A stretch of 64,000 nucleotides of DNA from Cephalotrichum gorgonifer (lineage: Eukaryota > Ascomycota > Sordariomycetes > Microascales > Microascaceae). Shown here piece by piece: positions 22,787 through 34,600 of the stretch. How positions within the stretch are numbered: the first letter of the stretch is position 1; every line of letters starts with the position of its first letter. The notes beneath the pieces are model-generated. The model was given only the letters and a program-made list of their open reading frames with translations, made no database searches and was not told where the DNA came from. The position numbers and the translations under genes were made by a program. The stretch spans positions 1,016,459 to 1,080,458 of the forward strand of contig ONZQ02000011.1 of assembly GCA_900312665.1 (NCBI GenBank), in the 5' to 3' direction.

Positions 22787-25700
22787 TCCATACTGTTCTG
22801 TTTTTATCTTCTTTCTTTCTTCCTATCTCAAAATAGTTCGCACCACGAAGATTATGATTATGATTATGACTCAAGAGATAAATAAGACACGTTTTAATGA
22901 CACCCAGGACTGTGTGTGTGTCGCTAGCCCCTTGTTTGTGTGTTTGTGCTGGTGCTCGTGGGAGAGACGATGTGGTGAAGTGACGTTGAGCTGAGGTTAC
23001 ACACGGTTGTCTTAAGTGGTGCCTCAGGCCAGAATGACGGCTAGTATATGAGTTCTAGTTCTGCAGTACTCGTGCACGTGCTTGTATTACTGCTCAGTAT
23101 GTTTGTAAGAGGCTGGCCGAGACACGGGAGTGGCGGTGCGTCCCAGCGAAACGTGGTAAGTCAAGTCACGCCCGAAATGATGTAAGTTGTATGTTGCTTG
23201 TAAAAGGGGTTGGTGTATCCCGGGGTTGGTTTCTCGACTAGCCGAGACGAGGATCTGTGGGACGTTGGGGATCGGGAGGAGATAGGGGGACTTGTTCCTC
23301 TGGAAGCTTCATGACTAGAACCCTGGAGGTTAAAGGGTACTGTACTAGCTGAGGCTTGAGGTCGGCGGTTACAAGCGGAGGTTACGAGTAGACGTCTAAG
23401 GTTAGATCCATCGTTGGAAGGAGCCAAGATTTGGATCGACGGGGAAAGGCTTGTTTTTTCCCCCCTCTTGCTTTGCTGTGGGTGGGGATATGTGTATTAA
23501 AGAGTTTCGTCCTCTTGTTTATTTTAACTTTTTTTTTCTTTTTTTTCTTTCTTTTCTTTCCCTGGGCCCGATCTGGTGATCTATTCTCGGGTAGATCCAT
23601 CCTTACTCATACGAGTACGTGTACAAGCAGGTATCAATAGGGTGGCACTAGAGAGGAGGCGTCAATAGGGGCGGACTAGAGGGAAACTAGAAGCAGAAGG
23701 GGGGGCGATGAAAATGGAGCTCGGGAATAACCACTCCATCTCCGTCCTCCTTATTTTCCCGAATGAGAGTGGGCGCGGGCTCTAAAGGATGAACTTCTCT
23801 CCCTCGGCTTACTCAAGAAGACCAAAGACAAGAGTTCCGCTTTCGGTTCTCTCATCCAGACGTCTAAAGGGGGCATCCCGAACTCGAACTCAGCTCAAGG
23901 CCTGATTTCGGAAAATAAAAAAGGGAGGGTCACCAGACGTTTTTATTTACATGGGGGGGCGTGAAAAGTGGTGGTGGGGGGGGGGGGATGTCCTTGAATA
24001 CAAGTATAAGGAGATGAGAGGTACGTAGCACATACAGACGGGGACGACGCGCGGGTGGTAAAAGGGTTGGTTGGGACCTTCTTCCGACCGAACGGGGACC
24101 CACTTGCTAATAATATCACGGGGCAGCGAACTTGGAAACGTTAGCTGCTAGTTGCTAGTACATGTACTGAGTATACTTATGTACTTGTCCCGTTAGTTCA
24201 AGCCCCCTTTCGGCCGGTCCTGCCTTGTTTGAGGATTTTGGGTTTTTATTACGAGTACTCTCTCGCGCACGCTTTTCGTTCTCGCCGGGTGCCGTAGAGT
24301 AGTATCAGCGGATGACGCCGCCTTACAAGATACTTCGGACGCAGGAACGGCAAATGTAATTTCTTTCTGGAGGGTGAGAGGGCTGATACTACTTGTGCAA
24401 GTATACAAGTATCCTTATCCGTGATTCCCTCGTGGCTTGTAGTACAGATTACATGTATCTAAAATGGTGCGGAAGGCCCGAGACATCAAAAGAGGCTTGG
24501 ACAAGCAACGGGAGTCGGGAGCAAAAGGGGGTTAAGTGGGCTCCTAGGCCCTTGTTCCCGAAGACCACATGACTCTGCCCCTGTTAGTTGGGCCATTACC
24601 CCCCTACCGCCTACCCCCCCGGCTACCCCAATCGTATGTACGAACACACCACCCCTGGCGCGAGATCTGGGGTGACGGGGAAACGTGACGGACGAGGAAT
24701 TCGATTACAAGGGACAAGGACAAGGGCAAGGAAGGGGCATTGTGGGATGATGATCACAGGGTTTGCCGTCTCTCGCCATTGAGCGGGAATAGACGGGGAT
24801 AAGCGGGAGAGGAACGCGCCACATGTTTCTGCCCACCGATATGTAAGAGTATGAGTACATAGTATTATATACTAGGTTGATATATCTCGCCTCTGTCGTG
24901 CCCATGCATTCATCCTTCCTCGTATTGGAAGGTTGCTATTACCCTCTTCTAGATCGGGAGACGGGATGCGTGGGGTGGGTACAGATGGGGGTAGCTTCCT
25001 TCCCCTCGTCCCCCCACCCTTCGCGGACACTCGAGCCTGTTGATAAATGATAGATGACGCATGGAAACCCATTGCGGCTCGGGAGATGCATATTGATACT
25101 AACCTAACTACAAGTACGGAGTATAGAGGTACGAGTACTTGGTCGATAGGTAGGTACGTAGGGCGCATTGCACGGGATATAGGTACATGCATGCTCGTAT
25201 GCTGTCATTGGGAATTCTAGGTAATAGGTAATTCATCGAACGGCGGATACTCCATCCAGACAGGGGATGTTAGCATTTGCGAACAAGGGTCGATTTTTTT
25301 TTGACAAGCATGTACATCGACTATTATGTTATTATGGGTCAGGGATGGGATATCACGAGGGGCGAACAAAATCGAAAGGACACATCATCGAAATCTCCAC
25401 GAAGGATGAATCAGCTGGCCGGAGGTGGACGACTCAGGAGAAAGTGGGAAAGGCAGGCATAGTATTATTATGACGAACCGAACCCGGAAATTATACAAGG
25501 CCCATGTGCACCTAGCAACCTACCAAGTAATAGAGTCTCCCCTTTTGACCCCCCCCCGTCCCCTAGATCGGCCTAACTTGGAGATTGGAGTAGGTACCAC
25601 TATTTTTTTTATTATATATCGTACATGTCTTCGAGTAGAGAGGACACCACCCACGGGTAGGGCCGTGCCCACGCGCAGCTGTGGTTTGACAACGGACCAC

Positions 25701-26400
25701 CCGAGGCCATTTGATACTAGAAGGAATTCCCGCAATGGCTGCCATTCCCATAAGGAACTTGATAACGTGGCGTGGCCGTCGCGTCGGGGGGTGGCTGGCT
25801 TGTAACACCATTGACGCTAAAGTGGTCAGAAGTCGAGAAAGAGGCGAAAGCCGCACCCTGCTGGTCGAGTACTTCACGTGGAGCATGTAGCCTTGACTGG
25901 TGATTGGAGAGCCGCTTATGGAGTAATAACGAAGAAACCGGGGCTTGAAGGGGGGGATCCAGAGGAGTCCGCTGACCGTCGTTTTGGCGAACCCCTGAAA
26001 GCTCGTGTCGGGATGTACCGCCACTTTTTTCATGTCCCGGTACCACACCTTTTCTAGATTGGATGGAGTTGACCCCCCCCCCCCCCCTCCTAAATGAGAT
26101 GGAGCCCCCCCCAAAGTTAGCTGCAAGGCAAGGAAGGAGAGGGAGAGAGGTATTACGAGTAAGTCGTACCTCCTCGTAAGGGAAAAGGGGAGATTGAAGA
26201 AGGAGAAAAATAAAAAGGTGGTCAACGTCCCACTCCATGATTGAGTGAGTCTTGTTTTCTTCTTCCCTTTTTTTTGACTCTCTCCGATCTTTTACTCTTT
26301 CACCCACTGCAAAATTTAATACCCTCGTGAATAATTTACTCGTGTCGGTTCCCCGAGGCAACCACACCAACCTACTGTCTCTCGTTTTTAACTCGCGGAG

Positions 26401-26591
26401 CACTCGTACCTTACCTCGACCACCACCACCACCACCTCCACCCACCTACCACAGAATCTCCCAACCAACCTTCGTGGCCCCACCCTCACGAACCTCAACC
26501 TTCTCTCCTTCTCCCACCTCCGCATCTGACGATCCGTCCGCGCCATCTTCACACCTCTTAACGAACTCCCCACACAACACAAACCGCAAAT
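26401..26591 (+). promoter_or_regulatory. C/T-rich leader of the guanylyltransferase gene
   Basis: The stretch directly upstream of the ATG at 26592 is strongly pyrimidine-biased and includes a CCA trinucleotide run near 26419-26440. Such pyrimidine-rich leaders are common next to the transcription start of highly expressed fungal genes. No TATA box is seen. The exact transcription start cannot be read from the sequence. Confidence 0.4.
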
Positions 26592-28005
26592 ATGAAGGGT
26601 ATGTGCCCGTCGAGAGCTCCATCTTCAATTGGAGCTCCACCTGCTAACCAATCAATGCAGCTTTAATTCTCGTCGGCGGCTTCGGCACTCGCCTTAGGCC
26701 TCTCGTACGTACCAACCGACCCGGTCCCGCCCTCGAGATCGAGACGGAGATCACCCACGACGAACACGCCCCTACGAGAGAGAGAGACAACCCTTCCCAC
26801 CCGACGATATGCTGACGAACTTGCTCCATCACAGACCTTGACGCTCCCCAAGCCCCTGGTTGAGTTCTGCAACAAGCCCATGATTCTCCACCAGATTGAG
26901 GCCCTCGCCGACGCTGGCGTCACCGATATCGTCCTCGCCGTCAACTACAGGCCAGAGATGATGGAATCGCGCCTCGCCGTGGTACGTTTCATTTTCCCTT
27001 TCCTACTTGCAATTTCCCGCAGCACGCCCCTTTCCCCCCCCCCCCCTTTTATCCTGCCACCCTCTTAGTTTCACCACCTCTAACAAGACCTCTTTCCCCA
27101 CTCTCTAGTACGAGAAGAAGTACAACGTTAAGATTACCTTCTCCGTCGAGACGGAGCCCCTCGATACCGCGGGTCCCCTAAAGCTTGCGGAGAAGGTCCT
27201 CCGCAAGGATGACGAGCCCTTCTTCGTGCTCAACTCCGATGTCATCTGCGACTTCCCCTTCAAGAACCTCGCCGAGTTCCACCGTAGGCACGGAAAGGAG
27301 GGCACCATCGTCGTCACCAAGGTCGAGGAGCCGTCCAAGTACGGTGTCGTCGTCCACAAGCCCGGCCACGAGACCCTGATCGAGCGCTTCGTCGAGAAGC
27401 CCGTCGAGTTCGTCGGCAACAGGATCAACGCCGGTATCTACATCCTCAACACCTCGGCCCTGGATCGCATCGAGCTGCGCCCCACGTCGATCGAGAAGGA
27501 GGTCTTCCCCGCCATGGTTAGGGAGAGCGAGCTCCACTCCTTCGACCTCGAGGGCTTCTGGATGGACGTCGGCCAGCCCAAGGACTTCCTCACCGGCACC
27601 TGCCTCTACCTCTCCTCCCTCGCGAAGCAGGGCTCGAAGCTACTGACCCCTAACTCCGAGCCCTACGTCCACGGCGGTAACGTCCTCATCGACCCCACCG
27701 CCAAGATCGGCAAGGACTGCCGTATCGGCCCCAACGTCTCCATTGGCCCCGGCGTCGTCATCGGCGACGGTGTCCGCCTGCAGCGCTGCGTGCTGCTCTC
27801 GGGCTCCAAGGTCAAGGACCACGCCTGGATCAAGAGCACTATCGTCGGCTGGGACAGCACCGTCGGCAAGTGGGCGCGCCTCGAGAACGTCACCGTCCTC
27901 GGCGACGATGTCACCATCGGTGACGAGATCTACGTCAACGGCGGCAGCGTGCTCCCGCACAAGACGATCAAGGCGAACGTGGACGTCCCGGCTATCATCA
28001 TGTAG
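26592..28005 (+). CDS. MPG1: Mannose-1-phosphate guanylyltransferase (GDP-mannose pyrophosphorylase)
   Basis: Four exons: 26592-26598, 26661-26704, 26835-26981 and 27109-28005, giving 364 residues, the usual fungal length. The enzyme joins mannose-1-phosphate and GTP to GDP-mannose in the cytosol, the donor for N- and O-glycosylation, GPI anchors and mannan. The N-terminal nucleotidyltransferase domain starts MKALILVGGFGTRLRPL with the signature G-x-G-T-R-L-x-P-L-T...PKP at residues 8-24. Asp110 in LNSDVICD is the expected metal ligand, and FVEKP lies at 160-164. The C-terminal third is a left-handed beta-helix with hexapeptide repeats (IGKDCRIGPNVSIGPGVVIG) and ends in DVPAIIM. The first coding exon is only seven bases (ATG AAG G); intron 1 is 62 bp with a TGCTAAC branch site. 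High third-position GC and Lys/Arg codon choice suggest strong expression. Orthologues are MPG1 in filamentous fungi and PSA1 in yeast. Confidence 0.98.
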
Positions 28006-29365
28006 AGGAACGGAGCTCTTCTCTCTCTATGGCAGAAGGCCACGACATGGGAATTCTCCAAGGAAAATCTATTAATGCCATTATTTTACGACGACGGGTT
28101 CTCGGGGCCAACTCTAATGGGCAACTCAAGGCCCGTTTGACTTCTTCAAAAACTTTCTTTCCTCGTTTTTCTCCATAATGTTGTTTTAATCAATGACCAT
28201 TTTCAACACCTTTTGTCTCTCTCTCTCTAGATGGATTTCTCCCCTCCCCCTTCCCCCGTGCTAACCCCATACCGGGCAGGGAGGGAGGAGCGGGGCTCTA
28301 ATAACGGCCATCTCTTTGTTTGATTCTCTACTCTACTACCCGTTTGAATTCGCAAAGAGTACTCTTTCGGGGGGCCGTAAGGTGAAGCGGGAACGGTAAA
28401 AGGAGGGGAATAGAAAAGCGTGCTTTGTTGGCGTCTGAGCGAGCGGCGGGTCTCCCGAGCAGGGGGTTGGTCTACAAAATAGGGGTCGGTGTGGGGTTTT
28501 GTGGTTGGGTCTGGATCTGGATCGGGTCTCTTAACCTCGGGGTGGTTTCTATAGAGAACAAAAATAAGGAGAGGGGAAATGAGTAAGATGTTTGTTGCAA
28601 AGTTAAACGGTCCTTTTTGTTTTGTTCTTGGGTTAACAGCGTCTTGGTTATCAGTGTAGCTAGCTAATCCATTCAGCTGTCTGTCTGTCTGTCTCATCTG
28701 TCTACCAGTCTGGTACGAATGTCGCCCGTAATCGTAGGCGTTGGTGTAACTCGTTTTAAGACGAGGGAGGGACGGGCAGCTGGGAGAGGTGAGGGAGAGA
28801 AAGAGGGTTCGAGGACGGACGGTTCATATCGTATCGTACCATAGGAAGAAGGGCCGAAGCTTTGTCGGGCTTAGATGCTGGGTGGCATAGGCCACAAGAG
28901 AAACACACGGAGACCAAGGCGCAAGCTGCGAGTAAAGACGGCGAGCACGAGCATGAGCCCCTTCCGTATAAGAAAGAGGTCTGGGATATACTGAAAAAGA
29001 CGAGCTATATAGCTATATGGACCCGAGATATTAAAATAGACGAGCACAACCCACAAGCTTGAAACCCCCCCCTGATGCCACCAACTGAAATCTACATAGT
29101 ATACATGTACGAGCGCTCTGTCCAGAAAGATAATATACATTAAATTACGGCCTCTTGGGGCCCCGCGGTCCGCGTGAACGCTCTAGTCGTACAATATATA
29201 CCAAACCGCCCGGCCACACTTCTTCTCGTCATTCGCATTATTTCCAACGCCCTTTCCCCCCTTCCCGGATCGCTCGCTCGCTGATTGTATCAATACCATG
29301 CCCCATCTTTTTCCCTCCCCATTCGTCATCACAACCTCCCCCTCCCCCACCTTTCCACGCCTGAA
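28006..29365. other. Intergenic region between two convergent genes
   Basis: The guanylyltransferase gene (+) and glycerol kinase gene (minus) end toward each other here, so this 1.36 kb holds both 3' regions. It has a CT run at 28217-28230 and a GTCT tetramer run at 28676-28693. No gene is recognised. Confidence 0.6.
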
Positions 29366-31328
29366 CTAATCGTCGTCCCTGATCCACCCCCTGCTCATGT
29401 CGACCGCCTGCTCCCATTTCCTGTACACCTTTGCCATCTTCTCCTCCTCCATCGAAGGGTAAAAGGTCTTCTTCCCCGAGGCGTTCACGTCTTTTAGGTC
29501 GTCGAGGTGGTTCCACACTCCCGTTGCCATCCCCGCGGCAATGGCGGCGCCCAGAGCGGTGGTCTCCCGCATGGCTGGTCTCACGACGGGGATGCCGCTG
29601 ACGTCGGCCTGTGTCTGCATGCACAGGTCACTGTTCGAGAGACCGCCGTCCACGGCTAGGTCCTCGAGCTTGTGGTGTGAGTCGCGCTCCATGGCGTCGA
29701 GAATCGCTTTCGTCTGGTAGCACGTGGCCTCGAGCGTCGCGCGGGCGATATGACCCTTCTTCGTGTGATGGGTTATGCCGACTAGGTTGAGTTAGTCTAG
29801 GTTTCATACGATATGTGTGGGACAGAAGGAAGGGAAGAGAAGGAGAGGGGAGGAGGGGGGGAAGCTCAAGCGTAGTGCAGAGATGAGAGGGGTTTCAGAA
29901 AACTTACACAGTGTACCCTTGGCATCGTCGACCCAGTACGGCGCAAAGAGGCCGCTAAAGGCTGTGACGAAGAAGACGCCCCCGTTGTCGGGAACCGTCT
30001 CGGCGAGGTCTGCCGCCAGGGTGGCGTCATCGGCGAAGCCGAGGTTCGTAGAGAGAAACTTGACCCCCGAGCCGGCAACGGCGATGCTCCCTTCTAGAGC
30101 GTAGACGGGCTTCTGGCCCTTCCCGAAGTCGTACGCGACGGTAGCGAGCAGACCCGCCTTGGAGATGACGGGTTCGGTGCCTACGTTGTACAGCAGGAAG
30201 CAGCCCGTGCCGTACGTGTTCTTCGCCTGGCCAGGCTGGAAGCCGCACTGACCCACGAGGGCGGAGGACTGGTCGCCGAGACACCCGGCGATGGGGACAC
30301 CCTTGAGGGGGCCGTAGGCGAGCTTCCCAAACTCCTTGGCATCCGACGAGGGGACGATTTTCGGCAGGTGAACCTTTGTCCTGTCGATGCCGAAGAAGGA
30401 TATCAGTTTGTCGTCGTACTGGAGGGTGTGGATGTTCATGAACATGGTCCTGCTGGCGTTCGAGGGATCTGTGACGTGGATCGGGCCACCCTCACTATCG
30501 ACACCCCCATTGAGCTTGTATATGAGCCAGGAGTCGACGGTACCGAAGCACAGCCTGCTCTCCTGGTACGCTTGCGCCACGGCCTCCACGTTTTCTATAA
30601 GCCAGAGCAGCTTGACGCTCGCGGGATAGGTCGACAGCGGCACGCCACATGTGTCGATAAGCTCATTGGCACCCTCCAGGTTCCTCAGTTCGCGCACAAG
30701 GACCGTCGTGCGGGTGTCGGGCCAGACGACGGCGTTGTTTAGAGGCTCACCCGTTTGCTTGTCCCACACAACTGTCGTCTCCCGTTGGTTTGTGATGCCG
30801 ATAGACCGGATGTGCTTCGGATCGTGGCCCGCCGCGACGAACTCTTCCATACCCCCCTCGATGCACGCTTCTACGGATCTGAGGATCTCGAGAGGGTCTT
30901 GCTCGTGCCATCTAAAAAAAGCGGATCGGTTGTTAGCATAACTGTGGTCGAGATGGGCGAGGTTCAGGAGCGTGGAAGGGTACATGCCCTGATTGCGGGT
31001 ACAGGTTCTCAAACTCGATCTGGCGCCTCGCTACTATTTCCCCAGCACGGTTGAATATGATAAAGCGGCTCGATGTCGTGCCCTGGTCGACGCTGCCGAC
31101 GAAGCACTGCTCGTCGCTCTCCTTTTCCGCCGGCATGGTCTCTTCTGCTGGCACGGTCTCTTCCGCTGGCAGGGTGTCTTGCGCCGGTGTGGTTCCGCGG
31201 TTCGCAAGTGCTGTTAACTCATCGGTCGGTCGGTTCTTGATATCTCGCTCCCGCTCGCCGTGCAGGGAAGACGAGCAGCGGAAGGGGAGGTTAAGGCTCG
31301 GGCTCCGCCAGGCCGTCTCCGGCTGCAT
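29366..31328 (-). CDS. GUT1: Glycerol kinase
   Basis: Three exons on the minus strand: 31328-30988, 30911-29908 and 29781-29366, joining in frame to 586 residues. It phosphorylates glycerol with ATP to glycerol-3-phosphate, the first step of glycerol use. FGGY-kinase features are all present: the phosphate loop VDQGTTSSRF (Asp81), the YPQSGWHEQDP block, ITNQRETTVVWD, the FGGY signature YPASVKLLWLIENV, catalytic Asp327 in GDQSSALVGQ, NTYGTGCFLL, FSGLFAPYW, and HIARATLEATCYQTKAI with VDGGLSNSD. The intron at 30912-30987 must start at GC rather than GT to keep QSG-W joined; the second (29782-29907) is GT-AG. The start is uncertain: the ATG at 31328 gives a ~70-residue extra N-terminus with a tandem PAEET motif; the ATG at 31136 would start MPAEKESDEQCF. 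The frame stays open upstream to a possible 3' splice site at 31379-31380, so a further 5' exon may exist. Confidence 0.96.
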
Positions 31329-31636
31329 GGGGTTCGTCGTGGGTAGCTGGAAGGTGGCCACAGTGTTGGTGATGGCAGCTGTAAAAGAACAGCTGCGGAC
31401 TAATTGCTAAGCTGGGGGTGGGGGGTACGGATGAAAAGCCGAAGGCGATCTGGGGTGGTGGCACGGTGAGGTTGGACGGGCGTTTGGTGATTGGAATGAG
31501 GAGAAGGATCGAGTAGGCGGGAGGGTTGCCGACCGAGGCGAGAAAACCGTTCTTATCGTCGGAGGGATGCGCCGGAGGAAGGCCGGGAGAACAAAAGCCT
31601 GCATCGTGAAGGAGGGGAAGGAACGAGGGGGTGTGT

Positions 31637-31657
31637 GGGGTGGGGGTGGGGTTGGGG
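31637..31657 (+). promoter_or_regulatory. G-quadruplex-type motif upstream of glycerol kinase
   Basis: Four G-runs of four or five are separated by one- or two-base loops (GGGG-T-GGGGG-T-GGGG-TT-GGGG). This meets the usual G-quadruplex pattern with very short loops. The G-rich strand is the template strand of the glycerol kinase gene. A regulatory effect is inference. Confidence 0.5.
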
Positions 31658-34600
31658 TGTGGAGGGGAAGCGAGCTGGGAGGGGAAGAGCACCTGTGTAG
31701 ACTGACAGGGCACGATTCGATTAACAACACCTCCTGGGGGTGGGAGTTTCCGATGCTGTGTGGCAGGGCAGGCTCGCAGTAGGCGCGGGTGTGGGTGCGG
31801 GTGGACTGGCGGAGGAAAGAGCGAGCGAGAAATATTACAGATGCACCTGCGTTCCTCAGTGGGGGCCACACCTGGGGGGCCCACACTGGGAGTTGCGTGT
31901 GATGATTGGCGGGATATTGCGGGGCATTGGCGCGCAAATTGGGGACTGGCATCTGACTTGAAAAGTTATTTCTGAACCTGGTAGGATTTAGGGGCGGGCC
32001 CCCCTGGTAGGCCTTCCAATGGCCCTGTCGCTGAACTAGCAGGTGCATCTCCCCCCTCCATTTTTAGCGGGGTTTGCCGATCGCATGCGACCTAAAAAAC
32101 ACGAGGCGCGCCTTCCCGAACTTCGTCGTAAGCGTCCTCGGTGCACCTCGGTACTGCCATAGCGGGGAGTTGGCACCAACCCCACCTTCGCGCCCCTTCA
32201 CATTGCGGCACATGCCACGATATCGACCGAAAATCGGGCTTGAAGCACCCCGAGATACGAGCAGCTCGCCAAACCCCCACCATACTCGTAGCGTTCGTGC
32301 TCGGACTGCCCCGCTGACCTGGCCCTTTCGCGATCGTCGTCCGTCAAGCCTTTACTATGCCTGCGCTAGTTCATAACCTCGACCACGTACGCCGGAGAGT
32401 GGAATCGGTCACTCGCTAAAAGTCGCCGTCGCCACTAATACCGCGAGGAAGCAATCCACTCTCAGTTCACGAGACCACAGAGGAAAAAAAGATTCTGCGA
32501 GGCGGAGCAGGCTCGGAAAGTTTGCTCACTGAGTGTCCGAACAGACAGGGTTTCCTCCTCGTGACTGCTCCGTACTGAACCTCGCTCTTCCTAAACCCAT
32601 GTCTCATTCAATACTCTCGGAATACGAGGCAAGACACGCACTTCTCACCTTTACTCGTAAGCTAACTCTACAAGATCCGAGCCGATCACACATGCCCCGC
32701 AAGAACAGCGGATCACAGCTCGGCCGAACCACGTGAGCAGGGACTCCACGCAAAGACCATTGATCCACAGCACATCCCAAATCGCAACCTTAATCAGCGG
32801 CCTGAAGACCCCAGCTAGGCCTGAGCTGAAGGCCATCTCTGGTGTGTCGGTAACGACTGGCCCCGTGGGCCGGGTTTCTCGGCGCAGGAGTCCGGATCAC
32901 CTCACCACCTACCGAGTAAGGATGCATGTGCTCAGAACGCCAAAACCTTTGGCCGTACTTTTACTCATATCAACCAACTTACCTCCTCTTTCTCTTTTGC
33001 CCACCGTTTTCTACTCTTTTTTTTCTCCACCTCTTCTCTATAGATGCACCGTTTTCCCTGCCACCATTCCCATGAGCGGCTCCTGCCTGGACTCCAGACC
33101 CCCCACCACCAGGCGGCGCGCCCGCCTGCCATCCTGCATAGAACCTCAGGTCAGCAGTTTGATAGGTGATGAGTTGGCAAGCTCTTGGCCCGTCATGTCT
33201 ACCACGAGCCCCATCATCACATCGCGGAGTTGTCAGTCGGTTTCTCCCGGGGGAAATACGAGGAGGCAGCCCTCCCAGTCTCTTAGCTGATACCTGACCA
33301 CCTCACCTTCTCAACTTGCCAGAGCATGTTCCAACCCGTGATGCCACCCTGCCGCTGCCTTCGATAAGCATCGGAGATGCAAGTGGGTGAGATCGCGCTA
33401 TCCAGACCGGTCCGCCTTGTACGAGGTGCACGTGAAGCGCACGCCCCTCCAGAATATCAAACCTATATTATAAGACACAACGGGCCAATCCTAATGGAAT
33501 AAGTCACTTTGCCCTTCCCCCCATTGGCCCTGAGTTAAAATACCGTGCAGAAGGGTGTGTGCCTTGGACAGCGCGACATATGATGATCCCCCAGGGCCTC
33601 CGATAACAGATACCGGCTGCACATGGCGACTGCCTTTCATTCCTAGTGGGTGAGATGCTGCATCGCCAACTCCGACTTGCATCTGCCGTGCATCACGAGC
33701 CTCGCGACTCGCAATCTCCCCGACCTGTTGCGTTTACAGAACGATGGGTCTTGTCTCCCGTACTGAACGGCGGGCAAAAGCATGCTCGCCCTACTCGCAC
33801 GGCGATAAATTTGCGTGTGGTCACTCTGTTGACCCCGCCGGGTGCTCCAAAAGGCCTGGAAAGTGGACGACGAACTATTCTACCGAAGAAGAGTGTATGC
33901 ACTTTCTCAATCTCGCCACGCCTCGCAGCTCTAGTCGTATAGATCGTGGTTAGTACATCACTTTGTGGCAGTGAAGTCGGAGGTTCGTCTCCTTGCCTGA
34001 GCAGCAATATAATCGATTTCCTCCTACTCATCGGATCCAGCGGCACCGCATCCGGAGCCATGTGACCAGCACCCACTGTCACACGTCTTAAGCCGCCGGG
34101 ACGGGCAGCGATCGCTGTTAGCCGTCCCGAGTAGCATAAACTCGGCATTCCATGTGGACTTCGAGAAGAGTTCATTATAGATAGTTAATGACGACTCGAG
34201 ACTCGGTATTGAATACACGCCTCTCCCGTCGGATAAATGGAGGGTGTTCACCGAGTATACAAGTGCAGCCTCGGGGGGGCGTGGAGGGATGGCCGTGAGC
34301 GGGCGTGGGTTCTCCCCACAGGCGAAGACCATCCGCCGGGTATTATGCGTGGGTCCGCTTCCCCAGACTGCGAGTAAATACCCGTATCGTACTCACATTC
34401 GTACTCATCTCTTGACGTTGTGGGTATGTGCTTGGTAGCATTCCAAGTTAAGGATTCACCTAAAACCGGAATTTCTGTGGGGATGACGACAATGTATTAG
34501 TTAGCCAGCTGGGATGTTGGTCTTGGCGCGTAACAAAGTGATGTACATACCAGCATCATCGTTGCAACACTGTCTCCACACCAGGGAAAGGTGGGGATTC

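Larger units (their letters stand above)
21601..26591. other. Intergenic region, 5 kb
   Basis: No recognisable gene. It holds (CT)n at 22767-22786, three GATTAT copies near 22852-22869, T-rich runs near 23526-23560, 12 G at 23976-23987, and clustered TAC-type words at 24153-24190, 24390-24412 and 25109-25140. A run of 15 C lies at 26073-26087. The last ~200 bases are the C/T-rich leader and promoter of the guanylyltransferase gene. Confidence 0.55.

Noticed and set aside
25717..26445. 242-codon open frame on the minus strand, divergent to the guanylyltransferase gene
   Set aside because: Starts in the CCA-rich leader of that gene and reads through poly-C as Gly; no protein-like features.
33693..34175. 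160-codon open frame on the minus strand
   Set aside because: No recognisable motif; flanking sequence shows no promoter or splice pattern.
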